From NCBI RefSeq assembly GCF_002735645.1, contig NZ_PDZG01000003.1, positions 55,406 to 119,405 of the forward strand: a stretch of 64,000 bases of DNA, given 5' to 3'. The translations under genes were made by a program, and so were the position numbers. Under the pieces are notes generated by a model, which worked only from the letters and a program-made list of their open reading frames with translations, did no database searches and was not told the DNA's origin. This DNA comes from Iodobacter sp. BJB302 (lineage in GTDB: Bacteria > Pseudomonadota > Gammaproteobacteria > Burkholderiales > Chitinibacteraceae). Position 1 is the first letter of the stretch. The number at the start of each line of letters is the position of its first letter. This document shows, in pieces, positions 1 to 8,991 of this stretch.

Positions 1-807
1 AGCATTGCGGCAAGGGCCGAGGAATTAAATGATTTAATTCGTGATCCGGATGTGCGTTGTATTATGTCGGTGATTGGAGGCAGTAATTCAAACTCACTTT
101 TGCCTTATTTGGATTACGAAGCTTTTAAAGCTGATCCCAAAATTGTTGTTGGATATTCGGATGTAACTGCTATTTTGCTTGCTCTTTATGCAAAAACAAA
201 TGTTCCAGTTTTTTATGGCCCGGCGCTTGTTGCATCATTAGGTGAGTTTCCGCCTTTGGTTGATGAAACCTTTGGCTATTTTGAGAGCCTTGTCAGCCAA
301 CAATTCAAATTACCTCATGCATTTCCCACTCCATTGCAGTGGACAGAAACACGGATCTCTTGGGAAGAACAAATAAGTGCTAAACCGGTACAAGAGAACC
401 AGTGGTTATCTCTAAATGGTGGTAAGGCGCGTGGCAGGCTGATCGGTGGAAATTTGAATACCATGCTGGCAGTTTGGGGCACGCCCTATATGCCAGAAAT
501 TAAGCAGGGTGATATTTTATTAATTGAAGACTCATTAAAAGACTCTGCAACGATGGAACGTTTGTTTTCTTTTCTAAAATTGCAGGGTGTATTTGAGCGG
601 GCAGGTGGTATTTTATTAGGGAAGCATGAATTATTTAGTGGCAATTATCGGCCGCATGAAATATTACTGGAAGTAATGGGTAAACCCAATATCCCGGTCA
701 TTGCAGAATTTGATTGTTGCCATACCCATCCCATGTTGACAATGATGATTGGCAGCATGGTAGAAATAGATGCGGATATTTTGCAAGTGACCATGCTTGC
801 GGAATGA
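1..807 (+). CDS. S66 family peptidase (LD-carboxypeptidase / MccF-like), 5' truncated by window edge
   Basis: The frame is open from base 1, so the gene starts outside the window. Family S66 serine peptidases cleave L,D-peptide bonds of murein tetrapeptides (LdcA) or detoxify microcin C-type peptide nucleotides (MccF). The segment IGGSNSNSLLPYLD near the beginning carries the presumed nucleophile serine in the GG-x-NSN form more typical of MccF than of LdcA, which has GGYGS. GYSDVTAILLAL follows, as in this family. CHTHPMLTMMIG near the C-terminus supplies the catalytic histidine, and a Glu in LLIEDS fits the third triad residue. No signal peptide can be judged. The gene ends 3 nt before a strong hairpin. 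Family assignment is firm; the substrate (murein peptide or peptide antibiotic) is open. Confidence 0.85.
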   Translation, partial: SIAARAEELNDLIRDPDVRCIMSVIGGSNSNSLLPYLDYEAFKADPKIVVGYSDVTAILLALYAKTNVPVFYGPALVASLGEFPPLVDETFGYFESLVSQQFKLPHAFPTPLQWTETRISWEEQISAKPVQENQWLSLNGGKARGRLIGGNLNTMLAVWGTPYMPEIKQGDILLIEDSLKDSATMERLFSFLKLQGVFERAGGILLGKHELFSGNYRPHEILLEVMGKPNIPVIAEFDCCHTHPMLTMMIGSMVEIDADILQVTMLAE

Positions 808-810
808 TGA

Positions 811-844
811 GCTGCGTTACTGCTTTTGATTGCAGTAACGCAGC
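811..844. terminator. Bidirectional terminator hairpin between convergent genes
   Basis: A perfect 13-bp inverted repeat (GCTGCGTTACTGC / GCAGTAACGCAGC) with an 8-nt loop lies between the stop codons of two convergent genes. A T-rich stretch follows on the + side. It probably ends transcription from both directions. Confidence 0.8.
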
Positions 845-852
845 CTAGTTTA

Positions 853-2319
853 TTATTTAATCATCTTTGCAACTTTCGCTTCAAACTCATCAAAGCGTTG
901 TTTAAGAGCCTGTATTTCTGTGGCTTTTTCTGCTTTGCCCAGGAATGAATAACGAATGCTGTTCATGGCGGTGTTTTTTAGCTCGTCGTAGGATGGTTTA
1001 TAGCGGCTGGCGTAGAGCAGGTATTCGCCGCTGAGATTATTGCGTGATACGCCCGGATCATCGCTGGATATTACAAAGGGCACACCGTGGCGGCGGTAAA
1101 CCTGAACAGGGTGTGCTTCGTTTTTTACCCCAAGAATAAATTCATTGCTGGTGAGGTTAACTTCTACCGCAATATCTTTTTCTTTTAGCTTCTTTAAAAG
1201 TAAATCGGCATTTTTTTCGTGGATAATATCAATGCCGTGGCCAATACGATTTGCGCCTGCAATTTGTACCGCATCATTAATATGATTTTTTAACCCTTCC
1301 GGCGGAACCATACCAAGTGCTAATTCACCCGCGTGCAGGGCGAGCTTGCTGTCCGGGTAGCGTTTCTTAAAGAATTTAAACATTTGCATATGCAGATCAT
1401 AATCGTGCATTGCAACGTGTTCATTTTCTGGCCCTACAATATTAACGGCCACAATTAAATCGCTGGCTTTATCTGCGGCAAAGGCGGAATACATTTGGCT
1501 AAAGACCAGAGAAGGCGAGAGATTACGTAATACATAGGCCTGCACGCGTAATTTAAAATCGCTGCTGTCTATGCCTTTGGCGGCATCTTCCATGGTTTTG
1601 ATATAGGCGCTGATTTGCTGCTGGCTGGTGGTATCTTGCGCCATAAAATCAGCATAGCGGGCAAAAATGGCTTCAGCATCTTGAGGGTTTTGCACCAGCT
1701 GATTCATTTTTTCGTCTAATTCTTTATTACTGATGCCAGGGGCCAGATCGACCATGGTTTCCAGGTATTGCACGTTTTCTGCCAGAGCGCGCTCTTTTAA
1801 AGATTGAAAGCCTTCATGCATGGCGTAGCTGGCAACCGGCATAAAATAAAAGAAGGTATTAAAAAAATTCTGATCAGGCGCTGGCTGATCATGGCTGTGA
1901 TTACTGAAATCTTTATCAGACCATTTTTGCAGTAATTCACGATAGAAAGCATTGTTCTGCCGCGTTGCATCGGCGCTCAGGCAAATTTTACTGCTGGCTT
2001 CAGCCGGGCTGGTATTGATATGAAACTTCTGTGCATTCAGTGCTGCGTTGTCTTCGCTGTAAATGCAAAATTTTTGCCTGCCTACCCATTCCAGATAAGT
2101 TTCAGCATAAATAGCGCCGGAATAATGGTGATGCAAATCTGCGCCTTTAGGCAGCATATTCATCAATAGCCCCAGCTCTGCCGTATTGGGTGTGGGGGCG
2201 CTGATTAATTGCGAATAGTACTGCCTGGTTTGCGTGTAGTTGTTATTAATATCTTTTGCGTGGCCAGTCCCGATGGCAAGCAGACAGAGTGCAAGTAGTT
2301 TGGTTTTCATCTTTATCAT
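853..2319 (-). CDS. Secreted adenosine deaminase-family protein
   Basis: The protein has 488 residues and begins with a signal peptide (MIKMKTKLLALCLLAIGTGHA), so export to the periplasm or outside is expected. The metal-dependent deaminase barrel is recognisable: DLHHHYSG (HxH at about residues 63-65), LALHAGE (catalytic Glu), RIGHGIDI, and FVISSDDPGVSR (the paired Asp). This is the adenosine/AMP deaminase motif order. The long stretch before HAGE and the secretion signal resemble ADGF-type extracellular deaminases more than the cytosolic Add enzyme (about 330 aa). The likely role is deamination of extracellular adenosine for purine salvage. The ATG at 2319 is used; an in-frame ATG at 2310 is also possible. 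The gene is monocistronic and convergent with the S66 gene. Confidence 0.85.
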   Translation of the reverse strand: MIKMKTKLLALCLLAIGTGHAKDINNNYTQTRQYYSQLISAPTPNTAELGLLMNMLPKGADLHHHYSGAIYAETYLEWVGRQKFCIYSEDNAALNAQKFHINTSPAEASSKICLSADATRQNNAFYRELLQKWSDKDFSNHSHDQPAPDQNFFNTFFYFMPVASYAMHEGFQSLKERALAENVQYLETMVDLAPGISNKELDEKMNQLVQNPQDAEAIFARYADFMAQDTTSQQQISAYIKTMEDAAKGIDSSDFKLRVQAYVLRNLSPSLVFSQMYSAFAADKASDLIVAVNIVGPENEHVAMHDYDLHMQMFKFFKKRYPDSKLALHAGELALGMVPPEGLKNHINDAVQIAGANRIGHGIDIIHEKNADLLLKKLKEKDIAVEVNLTSNEFILGVKNEAHPVQVYRRHGVPFVISSDDPGVSRNNLSGEYLLYASRYKPSYDELKNTAMNSIRYSFLGKAEKATEIQALKQRFDEFEAKVAKMIK

Positions 2320-2606
2320 CTTTTATGAGTGTAATGCCGAATTATAGGCTGCAATAAAAGAATAGATGAATAAGGTGTTAGAACGCTTGCATTTTTTAAA
2401 ATTGGGGCGTTGCTTAATGGCATATATAAATTAGCAGCAATAAATTAATGCTGTAAAAATGGCAATTATCTATTTAATGCGTAAATTGTTTTTTGATCTT
2501 TGCGAATAAGCAATAAAAGAAGAATATGTTTGATTAAACAGGGGGAGTAAAGGTGCGCAGCGGCCTGCACACCCTTTGAAGCGGGTTCTTTATAAAATAC
2601 TGACTC
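2320..2606. other. Intergenic region upstream of the deaminase gene
   Basis: This 287-bp AT-rich stretch lies between the deaminase start and the malate synthase stop. It must hold the deaminase promoter, but I see no confident promoter, RNA or ORF. Confidence 0.4.
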
Positions 2607-4193
2607 TTATTTCAGCCTGTCGTAGCCTGGTAAAGTCAGGAATTCGACAAAGTCCTCGCTGGTGGTCAGCTCATCAAACATCAGTGCGGCCTCGTCCAGC
2701 GTGCTGCTAAAGCGGCCGGTCGTGTGGATTTTGGCAACTTCTTCTGGCAGCCACTGGCGGAACAGCTCCTTACTGACTTTGCGGCCATCGTCCAGTACGC
2801 CCTTGGGGGATCTGATCCATTGCCAGATTTGCGAGCGGCTGATTTCGGCGGTGGCGGCGTCTTCCATCAGATTATGAATCGGCACGCAGCCCAGGCCAGA
2901 AATCCATGCGGCCAGATACTGCACGCCCACGCTGATATTGCCGCGTAAACCGGCTTCGGTAATTGGCGCTTCAGGTTGGAAGTTCAGTAAATCGCTGCCT
3001 GCCACGCTGACATCCGGGCGTTGCTTGCTGATTTGATTGGGCTTCCCGCCAAGAACCGCATCCCATGCCGCCTGTGCAATGGCAACTAAGCCAGGGTGAG
3101 CCACCCAGCCGCCATCGTAGCCATCCGCCGCATCCCGTTCTTTATCCGCGCGAACTTGCTGCATGGCTTTTTCATTGGCCGCTTCGTCGTTCTTGATTGG
3201 AATCACCGCGCTCATGCCGCCCATGGCCGGTGCATTGCGGTGATGGCAGGTTTTAATCAGCAGCAGGGAATAAGCGCGCATAAACGGCACGGTCATGGTG
3301 ATCAGGCTGCGATTGGCGAGGCAAAAATCTGTATTAACGCGGAATTTCTTAATGCAGCTGAAGATGTAATCCCAGCGCCCGGCATTCAGGCCTGCGGAGT
3401 GCTCCTTCAGCTCGTAAAGGATTTCGTCCATTTCAAAAGCGGCCAGAATGGTTTCAATCAGTACTGTGCCCTTGATGCAGCCGTGCGGTGCGGTAAGCTC
3501 TGCTTCGGCCCAGGTAAAGACATCGTTCCAGAGGCGGGCTTCTAAATGCGACTCCATTTTGGGCAGATAGAAATAACACGATGTGCCCTGGCTGAGGCGG
3601 TATTTCAGGTTGTGAAATACGGCGAGTCCAAAATCAAATAAGGAACCCGCGATGATTTCGCCGTCGACTTCAACGTGTTTTTCCATCAAATGCCAGCCAC
3701 GCGGGCGCAGAATCAGCGTGGCAATTTCATCATTTAATGTGTATTGCTTGCCCTCGGGCGAGGTAAAAGACAGCTCTTTGCGATAGGCGTCTTTTACATT
3801 GATCTGGCCTTCGATCTGGTTTTCCCATGTTGGCGTATTGGAATCTTCAAAATCGGCCATAAACGATTTAGCACCGGAATTGAGCGCATTAATCATCATT
3901 TTGCGCTCTACCGGGCCGGTGATTTCGGTGCGGCGGTCGAGTAAATCGGCGGGCAGGGGCGCAATGCTCCAGTTGCCATCGCGGATATGCTGGGTGTCGG
4001 GCAGAAAATCAGGCACTTCACCGGCATCCAGCCGTGCCTGGCGCTCAATGCGGGCAGCCATCAGCTCACGGCGGCGTGGCTCGAAGCTGCGATGCAGCTC
4101 GGCTAAAAAAGCCAGTGCATCGGGGGTAAGAATAGGGGCAAAAGCAGGGCTGATATGGCCGAGAACCCGAATACCTGCAAGCGTGGTTGTCAT
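2607..4193 (-). CDS. aceB: Malate synthase A
   Basis: Malate synthase condenses glyoxylate with acetyl-CoA to malate, the second step of the glyoxylate shunt. The 528-residue length matches the A isoform (about 530 aa) rather than the G isoform (about 720 aa). Recognisable segments are [12 protein letters not shown], the TILRPRGWH region, [20 protein letters not shown] (catalytic/Mg-binding Glu), and the C-terminal [19 protein letters not shown] with the catalytic Asp. The ATG at 4193 has AAGGGA 7 nt upstream. It lies directly downstream of isocitrate lyase in the same direction, separated by a 124-bp inverted repeat, so the two may form an aceA-aceB unit with differential expression. Confidence 0.95.
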   Translation of the reverse strand: MTTTLAGIRVLGHISPAFAPILTPDALAFLAELHRSFEPRRRELMAARIERQARLDAGEVPDFLPDTQHIRDGNWSIAPLPADLLDRRTEITGPVERKMMINALNSGAKSFMADFEDSNTPTWENQIEGQINVKDAYRKELSFTSPEGKQYTLNDEIATLILRPRGWHLMEKHVEVDGEIIAGSLFDFGLAVFHNLKYRLSQGTSCYFYLPKMESHLEARLWNDVFTWAEAELTAPHGCIKGTVLIETILAAFEMDEILYELKEHSAGLNAGRWDYIFSCIKKFRVNTDFCLANRSLITMTVPFMRAYSLLLIKTCHHRNAPAMGGMSAVIPIKNDEAANEKAMQQVRADKERDAADGYDGGWVAHPGLVAIAQAAWDAVLGGKPNQISKQRPDVSVAGSDLLNFQPEAPITEAGLRGNISVGVQYLAAWISGLGCVPIHNLMEDAATAEISRSQIWQWIRSPKGVLDDGRKVSKELFRQWLPEEVAKIHTTGRFSSTLDEAALMFDELTTSEDFVEFLTLPGYDRLK

Positions 4194-4217
4194 GGTTTAT
4201 CCCTTAGCATTAGGGGG

Positions 4218-4341
4218 AAACCCAAACCTTGAAACACAGAGGGCACGGAGGACACAGAGTTTCACGGAGAAAACCAAGGATAGATGTTTTCTCCGTGGTT
4301 CTCCGTGTTCTCCTTATCTCCGTGTTTTAAGACTTGGGTTT
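4218..4341. repeat. 124-bp imperfect inverted repeat with CACGGAG heptamers
   Basis: Two arms of 57 and 56 nt (4218-4274 and 4286-4341) are about 80% complementary around an 11-nt loop. Both are built from CACGGAG/CACAGAG units and end in AAACCCAA. The element fills the gap between the aceA stop (4348) and the aceB start (4193). It resembles the dispersed non-coding hairpin repeats (cctctgtg/cacggag type) common in many bacterial intergenic regions. As RNA it would form a very long stem between the two cistrons and could attenuate aceB or stabilise the aceA message. Confidence 0.8.
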
Positions 4342-4347
4342 TGAGTC

Positions 4348-5628
4348 TTAGTGGAACTGTTCTTCTTCGGTTGAGCCTTTCAGCGCGGTGGTGGAAGACT
4401 GGCCTTGCTGGATTACCTGCGTAACCGAATCAAAGTAGCCTGTACCCACTTCACGCTGATGTTTCACCGCAGTAAAGCCACGGTCTGCAGCTGCAAATTC
4501 GGCTTCCTGCAGCTCAACAAAGGCACTCATGCCGCGGCGGGCGTAGCCGTGGGCAAGGTTAAACATGCCGTAGTTCAGCGCGTGGAAACCCGCCAGGGTA
4601 ATAAACTGGAATTTGTAACCCATCTTGCCCAGCTCCGCTTGGAAGGTAGCGATGGTTGCGTCATCCAGGTTTTTCTTCCAGTTAAACGATGGCGAGCAGT
4701 TATAAGCCAGCAATTTACCTGGGAACTGAGCATGAATTGCCGATGCAAATTTGCGTGCGTATTCCAGATCCGGCTTGCCGGTTTCACACCATACCAAATC
4801 AGCATACGGCGCGTAGGCAAGACCACGGCTGATTGCTTGCTCAAGGCCCGGTGTAGTTTTGTAGAAGCCTTCAGGTGTGCGCTCGCCAGTGCAGAATGGC
4901 TTGTCGTTGGCATCCACATCGGAGGTCAGCAAATCAGCGGCTTCGGCATCGGTACGCGCTACGATCAGTGTTGGCACGCCCATGATGTCGGCAGCAAAAC
5001 GCGCGGCAACCAGTTTTTCTACCGCTTCACGCGTTGGTACTAATACTTTGCCGCCCATATGGCCGCATTTTTTAACCGAGGCCAGCTGGTCTTCAAAGTG
5101 AACACCGGCAGCACCGGCTTCGATCATGGATTTCATCAGCTCGTGCGCGTTCAGTACGCCGCCAAAGCCTGCTTCAGCATCGGCTACGATGGGCGCAAAG
5201 AAATCGATGCTGTCGTCGCCTTCGGCGTGATTGATCTGGTCGGCGCGGGTTAGCGCGTTATTGATGCGGCGCACCACCAGTGGAACCGAGTTCGCTGGGT
5301 AAAGCGATTGGTCCGGGTACATTTCACCTGCGATGTTTGCATCGGCGGCAACTTGCCAGCCTGAAAGGTAGATGGCTTTCAGGCCTGCTTTAACTTGTTG
5401 CATCGCTTGGTTGCCGGTTAGGGCGCCTAAAGCATGCACATAGGGTGTTTCGTTAACTAAGGACCACAGCTTTTCTGCGCCACGGCGGGCTAATGTGTGC
5501 TCGACTTGCACATTGCCACGCAGGCGTTCAACGTCTGCAGCGGTATAAGGTCGGGTGATGCCTTTCCAGCGTGGATTAGTGTCCCAGTCTTGCTGGATGG
5601 CGGCGATCTTTTGTTCCTTTGTACTCAT
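4348..5628 (-). CDS. aceA: Isocitrate lyase
   Basis: Isocitrate lyase cleaves isocitrate to succinate and glyoxylate, the entry step of the glyoxylate shunt in growth on acetate or fatty acids. At 426 residues it matches the short proteobacterial form. The catalytic loop [14 protein letters not shown] contains the active-site cysteine. Other family segments are [22 protein letters not shown] (metal-binding), [11 protein letters not shown], and [13 protein letters not shown]. The ATG at 5628 has an AGGGAG ribosome-binding site. The 480-bp upstream region contains TGTAG/CTACA inverted repeats that could be operators. aceB lies downstream. Confidence 0.97.
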   Translation of the reverse strand: MSTKEQKIAAIQQDWDTNPRWKGITRPYTAADVERLRGNVQVEHTLARRGAEKLWSLVNETPYVHALGALTGNQAMQQVKAGLKAIYLSGWQVAADANIAGEMYPDQSLYPANSVPLVVRRINNALTRADQINHAEGDDSIDFFAPIVADAEAGFGGVLNAHELMKSMIEAGAAGVHFEDQLASVKKCGHMGGKVLVPTREAVEKLVAARFAADIMGVPTLIVARTDAEAADLLTSDVDANDKPFCTGERTPEGFYKTTPGLEQAISRGLAYAPYADLVWCETGKPDLEYARKFASAIHAQFPGKLLAYNCSPSFNWKKNLDDATIATFQAELGKMGYKFQFITLAGFHALNYGMFNLAHGYARRGMSAFVELQEAEFAAADRGFTAVKHQREVGTGYFDSVTQVIQQGQSSTTALKGSTEEEQFH

Positions 5629-6110
5629 AACAATACTCCCTGAAGGGTGATGGGCTGCATGTTTAAGTAAAGCATTTTATGGCCGTGTTGCAGAGTTATT
5701 TTGCAGTGCACCATTCGATTGTAGTCAGTAATAATCGACTACATATTGGGGCTTTCATGTACTTTTTTTCTAGTAAGTATTTAGTCAACCGATGGTAATT
5801 AAGTACTTGAAAATGAAGATAAATGCTTGCTGTGTTTTTATTGCTTTAAACGACTGTTTTAATGGCATAAAGTATCATTTCGATTAAAAAATGTAGTTTT
5901 TTATAAATTTTTTTCTGTCAGCTACATCGCCAGTTATGCGGCTTACTTTAAGAAAAAATCTATAAAAAAAATTGTATTTATTGATACATCTGCTAAGGGC
6001 AGACGCCTGAATGCGGATTAAGTTGCTTGGTTTTTAACTAAAAAAACAGCCGGCACTGGCTTGGGCTGGGTTTAGCCTGCAGAAGTTTGGCTGCGGCTTG
6101 TTGCGATGCA
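5629..6110. promoter_or_regulatory. Divergent aceA/grpE control region with TGTAG-type dyads
   Basis: This gap of about 480 bp holds no convincing gene. It contains an inverted repeat TGTAGTC-N10-GACTACA (5720-5743) about 100 bp upstream of the aceA start. A second, wider pair ATGTAG (5891-5896) / CTACAT (5922-5927) lies further out in a very AT-rich block (about 5800-6000). The shared TGTAG half-sites suggest a regulator of the glyoxylate shunt; its identity is unknown. Confidence 0.4.
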
Positions 6111-6138
6111 CTTGAAATGCACGGCGATAACCCCATCT
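6111..6138 (+). promoter_or_regulatory. Sigma-32 heat-shock promoter of grpE
   Basis: CTTGAAA (6111-6117), a 13-bp spacer and CCCCATCT (6131-6138) match the sigma-32 consensus essentially perfectly. The site lies 40 bp upstream of the grpE start codon. Confidence 0.9.
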
Positions 6139-6178
6139 GCCCTTGCATGTTTGAAATAAGTTTTGACTGGAGTTCCTG

Positions 6179-6715
6179 ATGAGTAACGAAAACGTACAAG
6201 AGCAGACCAATTTAGATGTCGCCGCCGGGGCTGATGAAGCTGTTGTCGAAAGCACTGAAAATTCGCTGGAAGCGCAATTGGCCGCTGCAACTGCAGATAT
6301 TGAAAAAGCCCGTCAAGACGTGCTCTATGCCAAGGCTGAGGCTGAAAATAATCGCCGCCGCTCTCTTGAAGAAGTCGACAAAGCCCGCAAATTTGCGGTT
6401 GAGAAATTTGCGATTGAGCTGTTGGCAGTAAAAGATTCACTGGAAATGGCGCTGGCTGATCAGACTGGTGAAGTTGAAGCACTGAAAAACGGTGTTGAGC
6501 TCACTTTAAGACAGCTGACTGCGGCATTTGAAAAATCGCAGCTCACAGAAATCAACCCGATGGGCGATAAACTGGATCCGCATAAGCACCAGGCTATTTC
6601 AATGGTACCTAGCGATGCAGAGGCCAACACCGTCGTGCAAGTCATGCAAAAAGGCTACGAGCTGGCTGGCCGCGTGATTCGCCCGGCAATGGTGATGGTT
6701 GCAGCAGCGAAGTAA
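6179..6715 (+). CDS. grpE: Nucleotide exchange factor GrpE
   Basis: GrpE releases ADP from DnaK and acts as a thermosensor in the Hsp70 cycle. The 178-residue protein has an acidic N-terminus, a long helical segment (about residues 35-100; [19 protein letters not shown] is the typical GrpE helix), and the beta-domain signature [18 protein letters not shown] ... [21 protein letters not shown]. The ATG at 6179 has a GGAG ribosome-binding site. A near-consensus sigma-32 promoter precedes it and dnaK follows. The last 96 nt of the gene, stop included, are repeated immediately downstream (6736-6831). Confidence 0.96.
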   Translation: MSNENVQEQTNLDVAAGADEAVVESTENSLEAQLAAATADIEKARQDVLYAKAEAENNRRRSLEEVDKARKFAVEKFAIELLAVKDSLEMALADQTGEVEALKNGVELTLRQLTAAFEKSQLTEINPMGDKLDPHKHQAISMVPSDAEANTVVQVMQKGYELAGRVIRPAMVMVAAAK

Positions 6716-6831
6716 TGGTGCAACTGGCAGTCGCAGAAGCCAATACAGTCGTGCAAGTCATGCAAAAAGGCTACGAGCTGGCTGGCCGCGTGATTCGCCC
6801 GGCGATGGTGATGGTTGCAGCAGCAAAGTAA
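6620..6831 (+). repeat. Tandem duplication of the grpE 3' end
   Basis: Bases 6620-6715 (the last 31 codons and stop of grpE) recur at 6736-6831 with five differences in 96 nt. All five are at third codon positions and synonymous (GAG/GAA, AAC/AAT, ACC/ACA, GCA/GCG, GCG/GCA). The copies are separated by 20 nt. Confidence 0.95.
6715..6831 (+). pseudogene. 38-codon duplicated GrpE C-terminal fragment
   Basis: An ATG overlaps the grpE stop codon (TAATG). It opens a 38-codon frame that reads MVQLAVAEA and then the last residues of GrpE without change through AMVMVAAAK. It would encode only the end of the GrpE beta-domain. It is most simply a remnant of tandem duplication or recombination. The intact frame, purely synonymous divergence and the overlapping start mean that translation by termination-reinitiation is possible. 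Whether a peptide is made is unknown. Confidence 0.6.
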
Positions 6832-6872
6832 AAAATACGTTTTGAGGTGGTGGAGGATTTAAAAGAAGTCCT

Positions 6873-6900
6873 CTTGAAAATGCTCAGCGCATCCCCACTT
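6873..6900 (+). promoter_or_regulatory. Sigma-32 promoter of dnaK
   Basis: CTTGAAA (6873-6879), a 13-bp spacer and CCCCACTT (6893-6900) form a second heat-shock promoter in the grpE-dnaK gap, 63 bp before the dnaK ATG. dnaK can therefore be induced independently of grpE. Confidence 0.85.
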
Positions 6901-6963
6901 TGTGAACATGGTTGTTAATTTACCGCTGCCTCAGGGCAGTGAGCAGACAAGGAAAAACTAAAA

Positions 6964-8895
6964 ATGGCAAAGATGATTGGTATTGACTTAGGTACAACAA
7001 ATTCTTGCGTGGCCGTATTTGAAAACGGTCAGCCTAAGGTGATCGAAAATGCAGAAGGTACACGTACAACGCCTTCCATTATTGCTTACCAGGAAGATGG
7101 TGAGATTCTGGTTGGTGCGCCGGCTAAGCGCCAGGCTGTAACAAACCCAAAAAATACTTTGTACGCGGTAAAGCGCCTGATCGGCCGCAAGTTTGAAGAT
7201 AAAGAAGTACAAAAAGACATCGACCTGATGCCTTTCTCCATCGTTAAAGCCGACAACGGCGACGCATGGATCTCGGTTCGCGACAAAAAAATGGCGCCAC
7301 CGCAAATCTCCGCAGAAGTATTGCGCAAAATGAAAAAAACCGCTGAAGATTACCTCGGCGAAGAAGTAACCGAAGCCGTTGTGACTGTTCCGGCTTACTT
7401 TAACGACGCACAACGTCAGGCTACTAAAGACGCTGGCCGTATTGCTGGTCTGGACGTAAAACGCATTATCAATGAGCCAACTGCAGCTGCGCTGGCCTTT
7501 GGTATGGATAAGAAAGAAAAAGGCGACAGCAAGATCGTTGTATACGACTTGGGTGGCGGTACATTCGACGTTTCTATCATTGAAATTGCCGATGTAGATG
7601 GCGATAAGCAATTTGAAGTACTGGCAACCAACGGCGATACATTCCTTGGTGGTGAAGACTTCGACCAGCGCATCATCGATTACATCATCGACGAATTCAA
7701 AAAAGACACTGGTATCAATCTGAAGCAGGATGTGATGGCGCTGCAACGCCTGAAAGAAGCGGCAGAAAAAGCGAAGATCGAGTTGTCTTCCACCACACAA
7801 ACTGAAATCAACCTGCCATACGTCACAATGGATGCAACAGGTCCTAAGCACTTAACGCAAAAAATTACCCGCGCTAAGTATGAAAGCCTGGTAGAAGACT
7901 TAGTTGCACGCACTATTGAGCCTTGCCGTATTGCCCTGCAAGACGCTGGCCTGAAAATTACTGATATCGATGACATCATCCTGGTTGGCGGTCAGACCCG
8001 TATGCCAATGGTGCAAGATAAAGTTAAAGACTTCTTCGGTAAAGAAGCCCGCCGTGATGTGAATCCGGATGAAGCGGTTGCTGTAGGTGCTGCATTGCAA
8101 GGTTCGGTATTGTCGGGTGATCGTACTGACGTATTGCTGCTGGACGTAACACCGTTGTCCCTGGGTATTGAAACTATGGGCGGCATTCTGACTAAGCTGA
8201 TCAAGAAAAACACCACGATTCCTACCAAGGCATCGCAAGTATTCTCTACAGCAGAAGACAACCAGACAGCCGTAACCATCCACGTGCTGCAAGGTGAGCG
8301 TGAACGCGCTTCGGCAAATAAGAGCCTTGGTCAGTTTAACCTGGGTGATATCCCGGCTGCTCCGCGTGGCGTGCCACAAGTTGAAGTAACATTTGATATC
8401 GATGCGAACGGTATCTTGCACGTAGGCGCTAAAGACAAGGCCAGCGGTAAAGAAGCACGCATTACCATCCAGGCTTCCAGCGGTTTGTCTGAAGCTGAAA
8501 TCGAAGCAATGGTTCGCGATGCAGAAATGAATGCCGAAGAAGACAAGAAATTGTCTGAACTGGTAGGCGCACGCAACCAGGCTGACGGCATGGTTCACTC
8601 AGTGAAAAAATCACTGGCTGAATTTGGCGACAAGATTGGCGCAGACGAAAAAGCGAAGATCGAAGCCGCTATGGCCGAAGTTGAGCTGGTGCTGAAAGAC
8701 CACGCAGACGATAAAGAAAAAATTGAAGCTGCAACAGCAACGCTGACTGAAGCATCGCACAAATTAGCCGAGCAAATGTACGCTCAGCAACCTGAAGGTG
8801 CAGCAGCAGGCGCGGCCGCAGGTGCTGAAGCTGATGCTAAGAAAGATGACGGCAATGTCGTTGATGCTGAATTCACAGAAGTAAAAGATAAATAA
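6964..8895 (+). CDS. dnaK: Chaperone DnaK (Hsp70)
   Basis: This is the ATP-dependent Hsp70 chaperone that works with DnaJ and GrpE. The 643 residues fit the family. The N-terminal ATPase carries [58 protein letters not shown] and [13 protein letters not shown]. The conserved linker [16 protein letters not shown] joins the substrate-binding domain, and the tail is Ala/Gly-rich before the terminal [12 protein letters not shown]. The start has an AAGGA ribosome-binding site about 10 nt upstream. It has its own sigma-32 promoter and ends at a strong terminator. Confidence 0.98.
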   Translation: MAKMIGIDLGTTNSCVAVFENGQPKVIENAEGTRTTPSIIAYQEDGEILVGAPAKRQAVTNPKNTLYAVKRLIGRKFEDKEVQKDIDLMPFSIVKADNGDAWISVRDKKMAPPQISAEVLRKMKKTAEDYLGEEVTEAVVTVPAYFNDAQRQATKDAGRIAGLDVKRIINEPTAAALAFGMDKKEKGDSKIVVYDLGGGTFDVSIIEIADVDGDKQFEVLATNGDTFLGGEDFDQRIIDYIIDEFKKDTGINLKQDVMALQRLKEAAEKAKIELSSTTQTEINLPYVTMDATGPKHLTQKITRAKYESLVEDLVARTIEPCRIALQDAGLKITDIDDIILVGGQTRMPMVQDKVKDFFGKEARRDVNPDEAVAVGAALQGSVLSGDRTDVLLLDVTPLSLGIETMGGILTKLIKKNTTIPTKASQVFSTAEDNQTAVTIHVLQGERERASANKSLGQFNLGDIPAAPRGVPQVEVTFDIDANGILHVGAKDKASGKEARITIQASSGLSEAEIEAMVRDAEMNAEEDKKLSELVGARNQADGMVHSVKKSLAEFGDKIGADEKAKIEAAMAEVELVLKDHADDKEKIEAATATLTEASHKLAEQMYAQQPEGAAAGAAAGAEADAKKDDGNVVDAEFTEVKDK

Positions 8896-8914
8896 GCCAC
8901 GCTTATTTAAATAA

Positions 8915-8945
8915 AACAGGCCCGCTGATGCGGGCCTGTTTTTTT
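8915..8945. terminator. Rho-independent terminator after dnaK
   Basis: An 11-bp stem (AACAGGCCCGC / GCGGGCCTGTT) with a TGAT loop is followed by a T run. The opposite strand also has T-rich sequence after the stem, so it may also end the convergent chemoreceptor transcript. Confidence 0.92.
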
Positions 8946-8991
8946 GTGTCTGTGAATGTAAAACGCTGCAGATCTTTTTTCTAATCAGGAT

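Noticed and set aside
2662..5253. Many + strand open frames opposite aceB and aceA
   Set aside because: They are antisense to two clear enzyme genes, have no family features and reflect the high third-position GC of those genes.
6988..8598. Long - strand open frames (up to 287 codons) opposite dnaK
   Set aside because: They lie wholly within dnaK on the other strand. Such antisense frames are a known by-product of dnaK codon use and no independent signals are visible.
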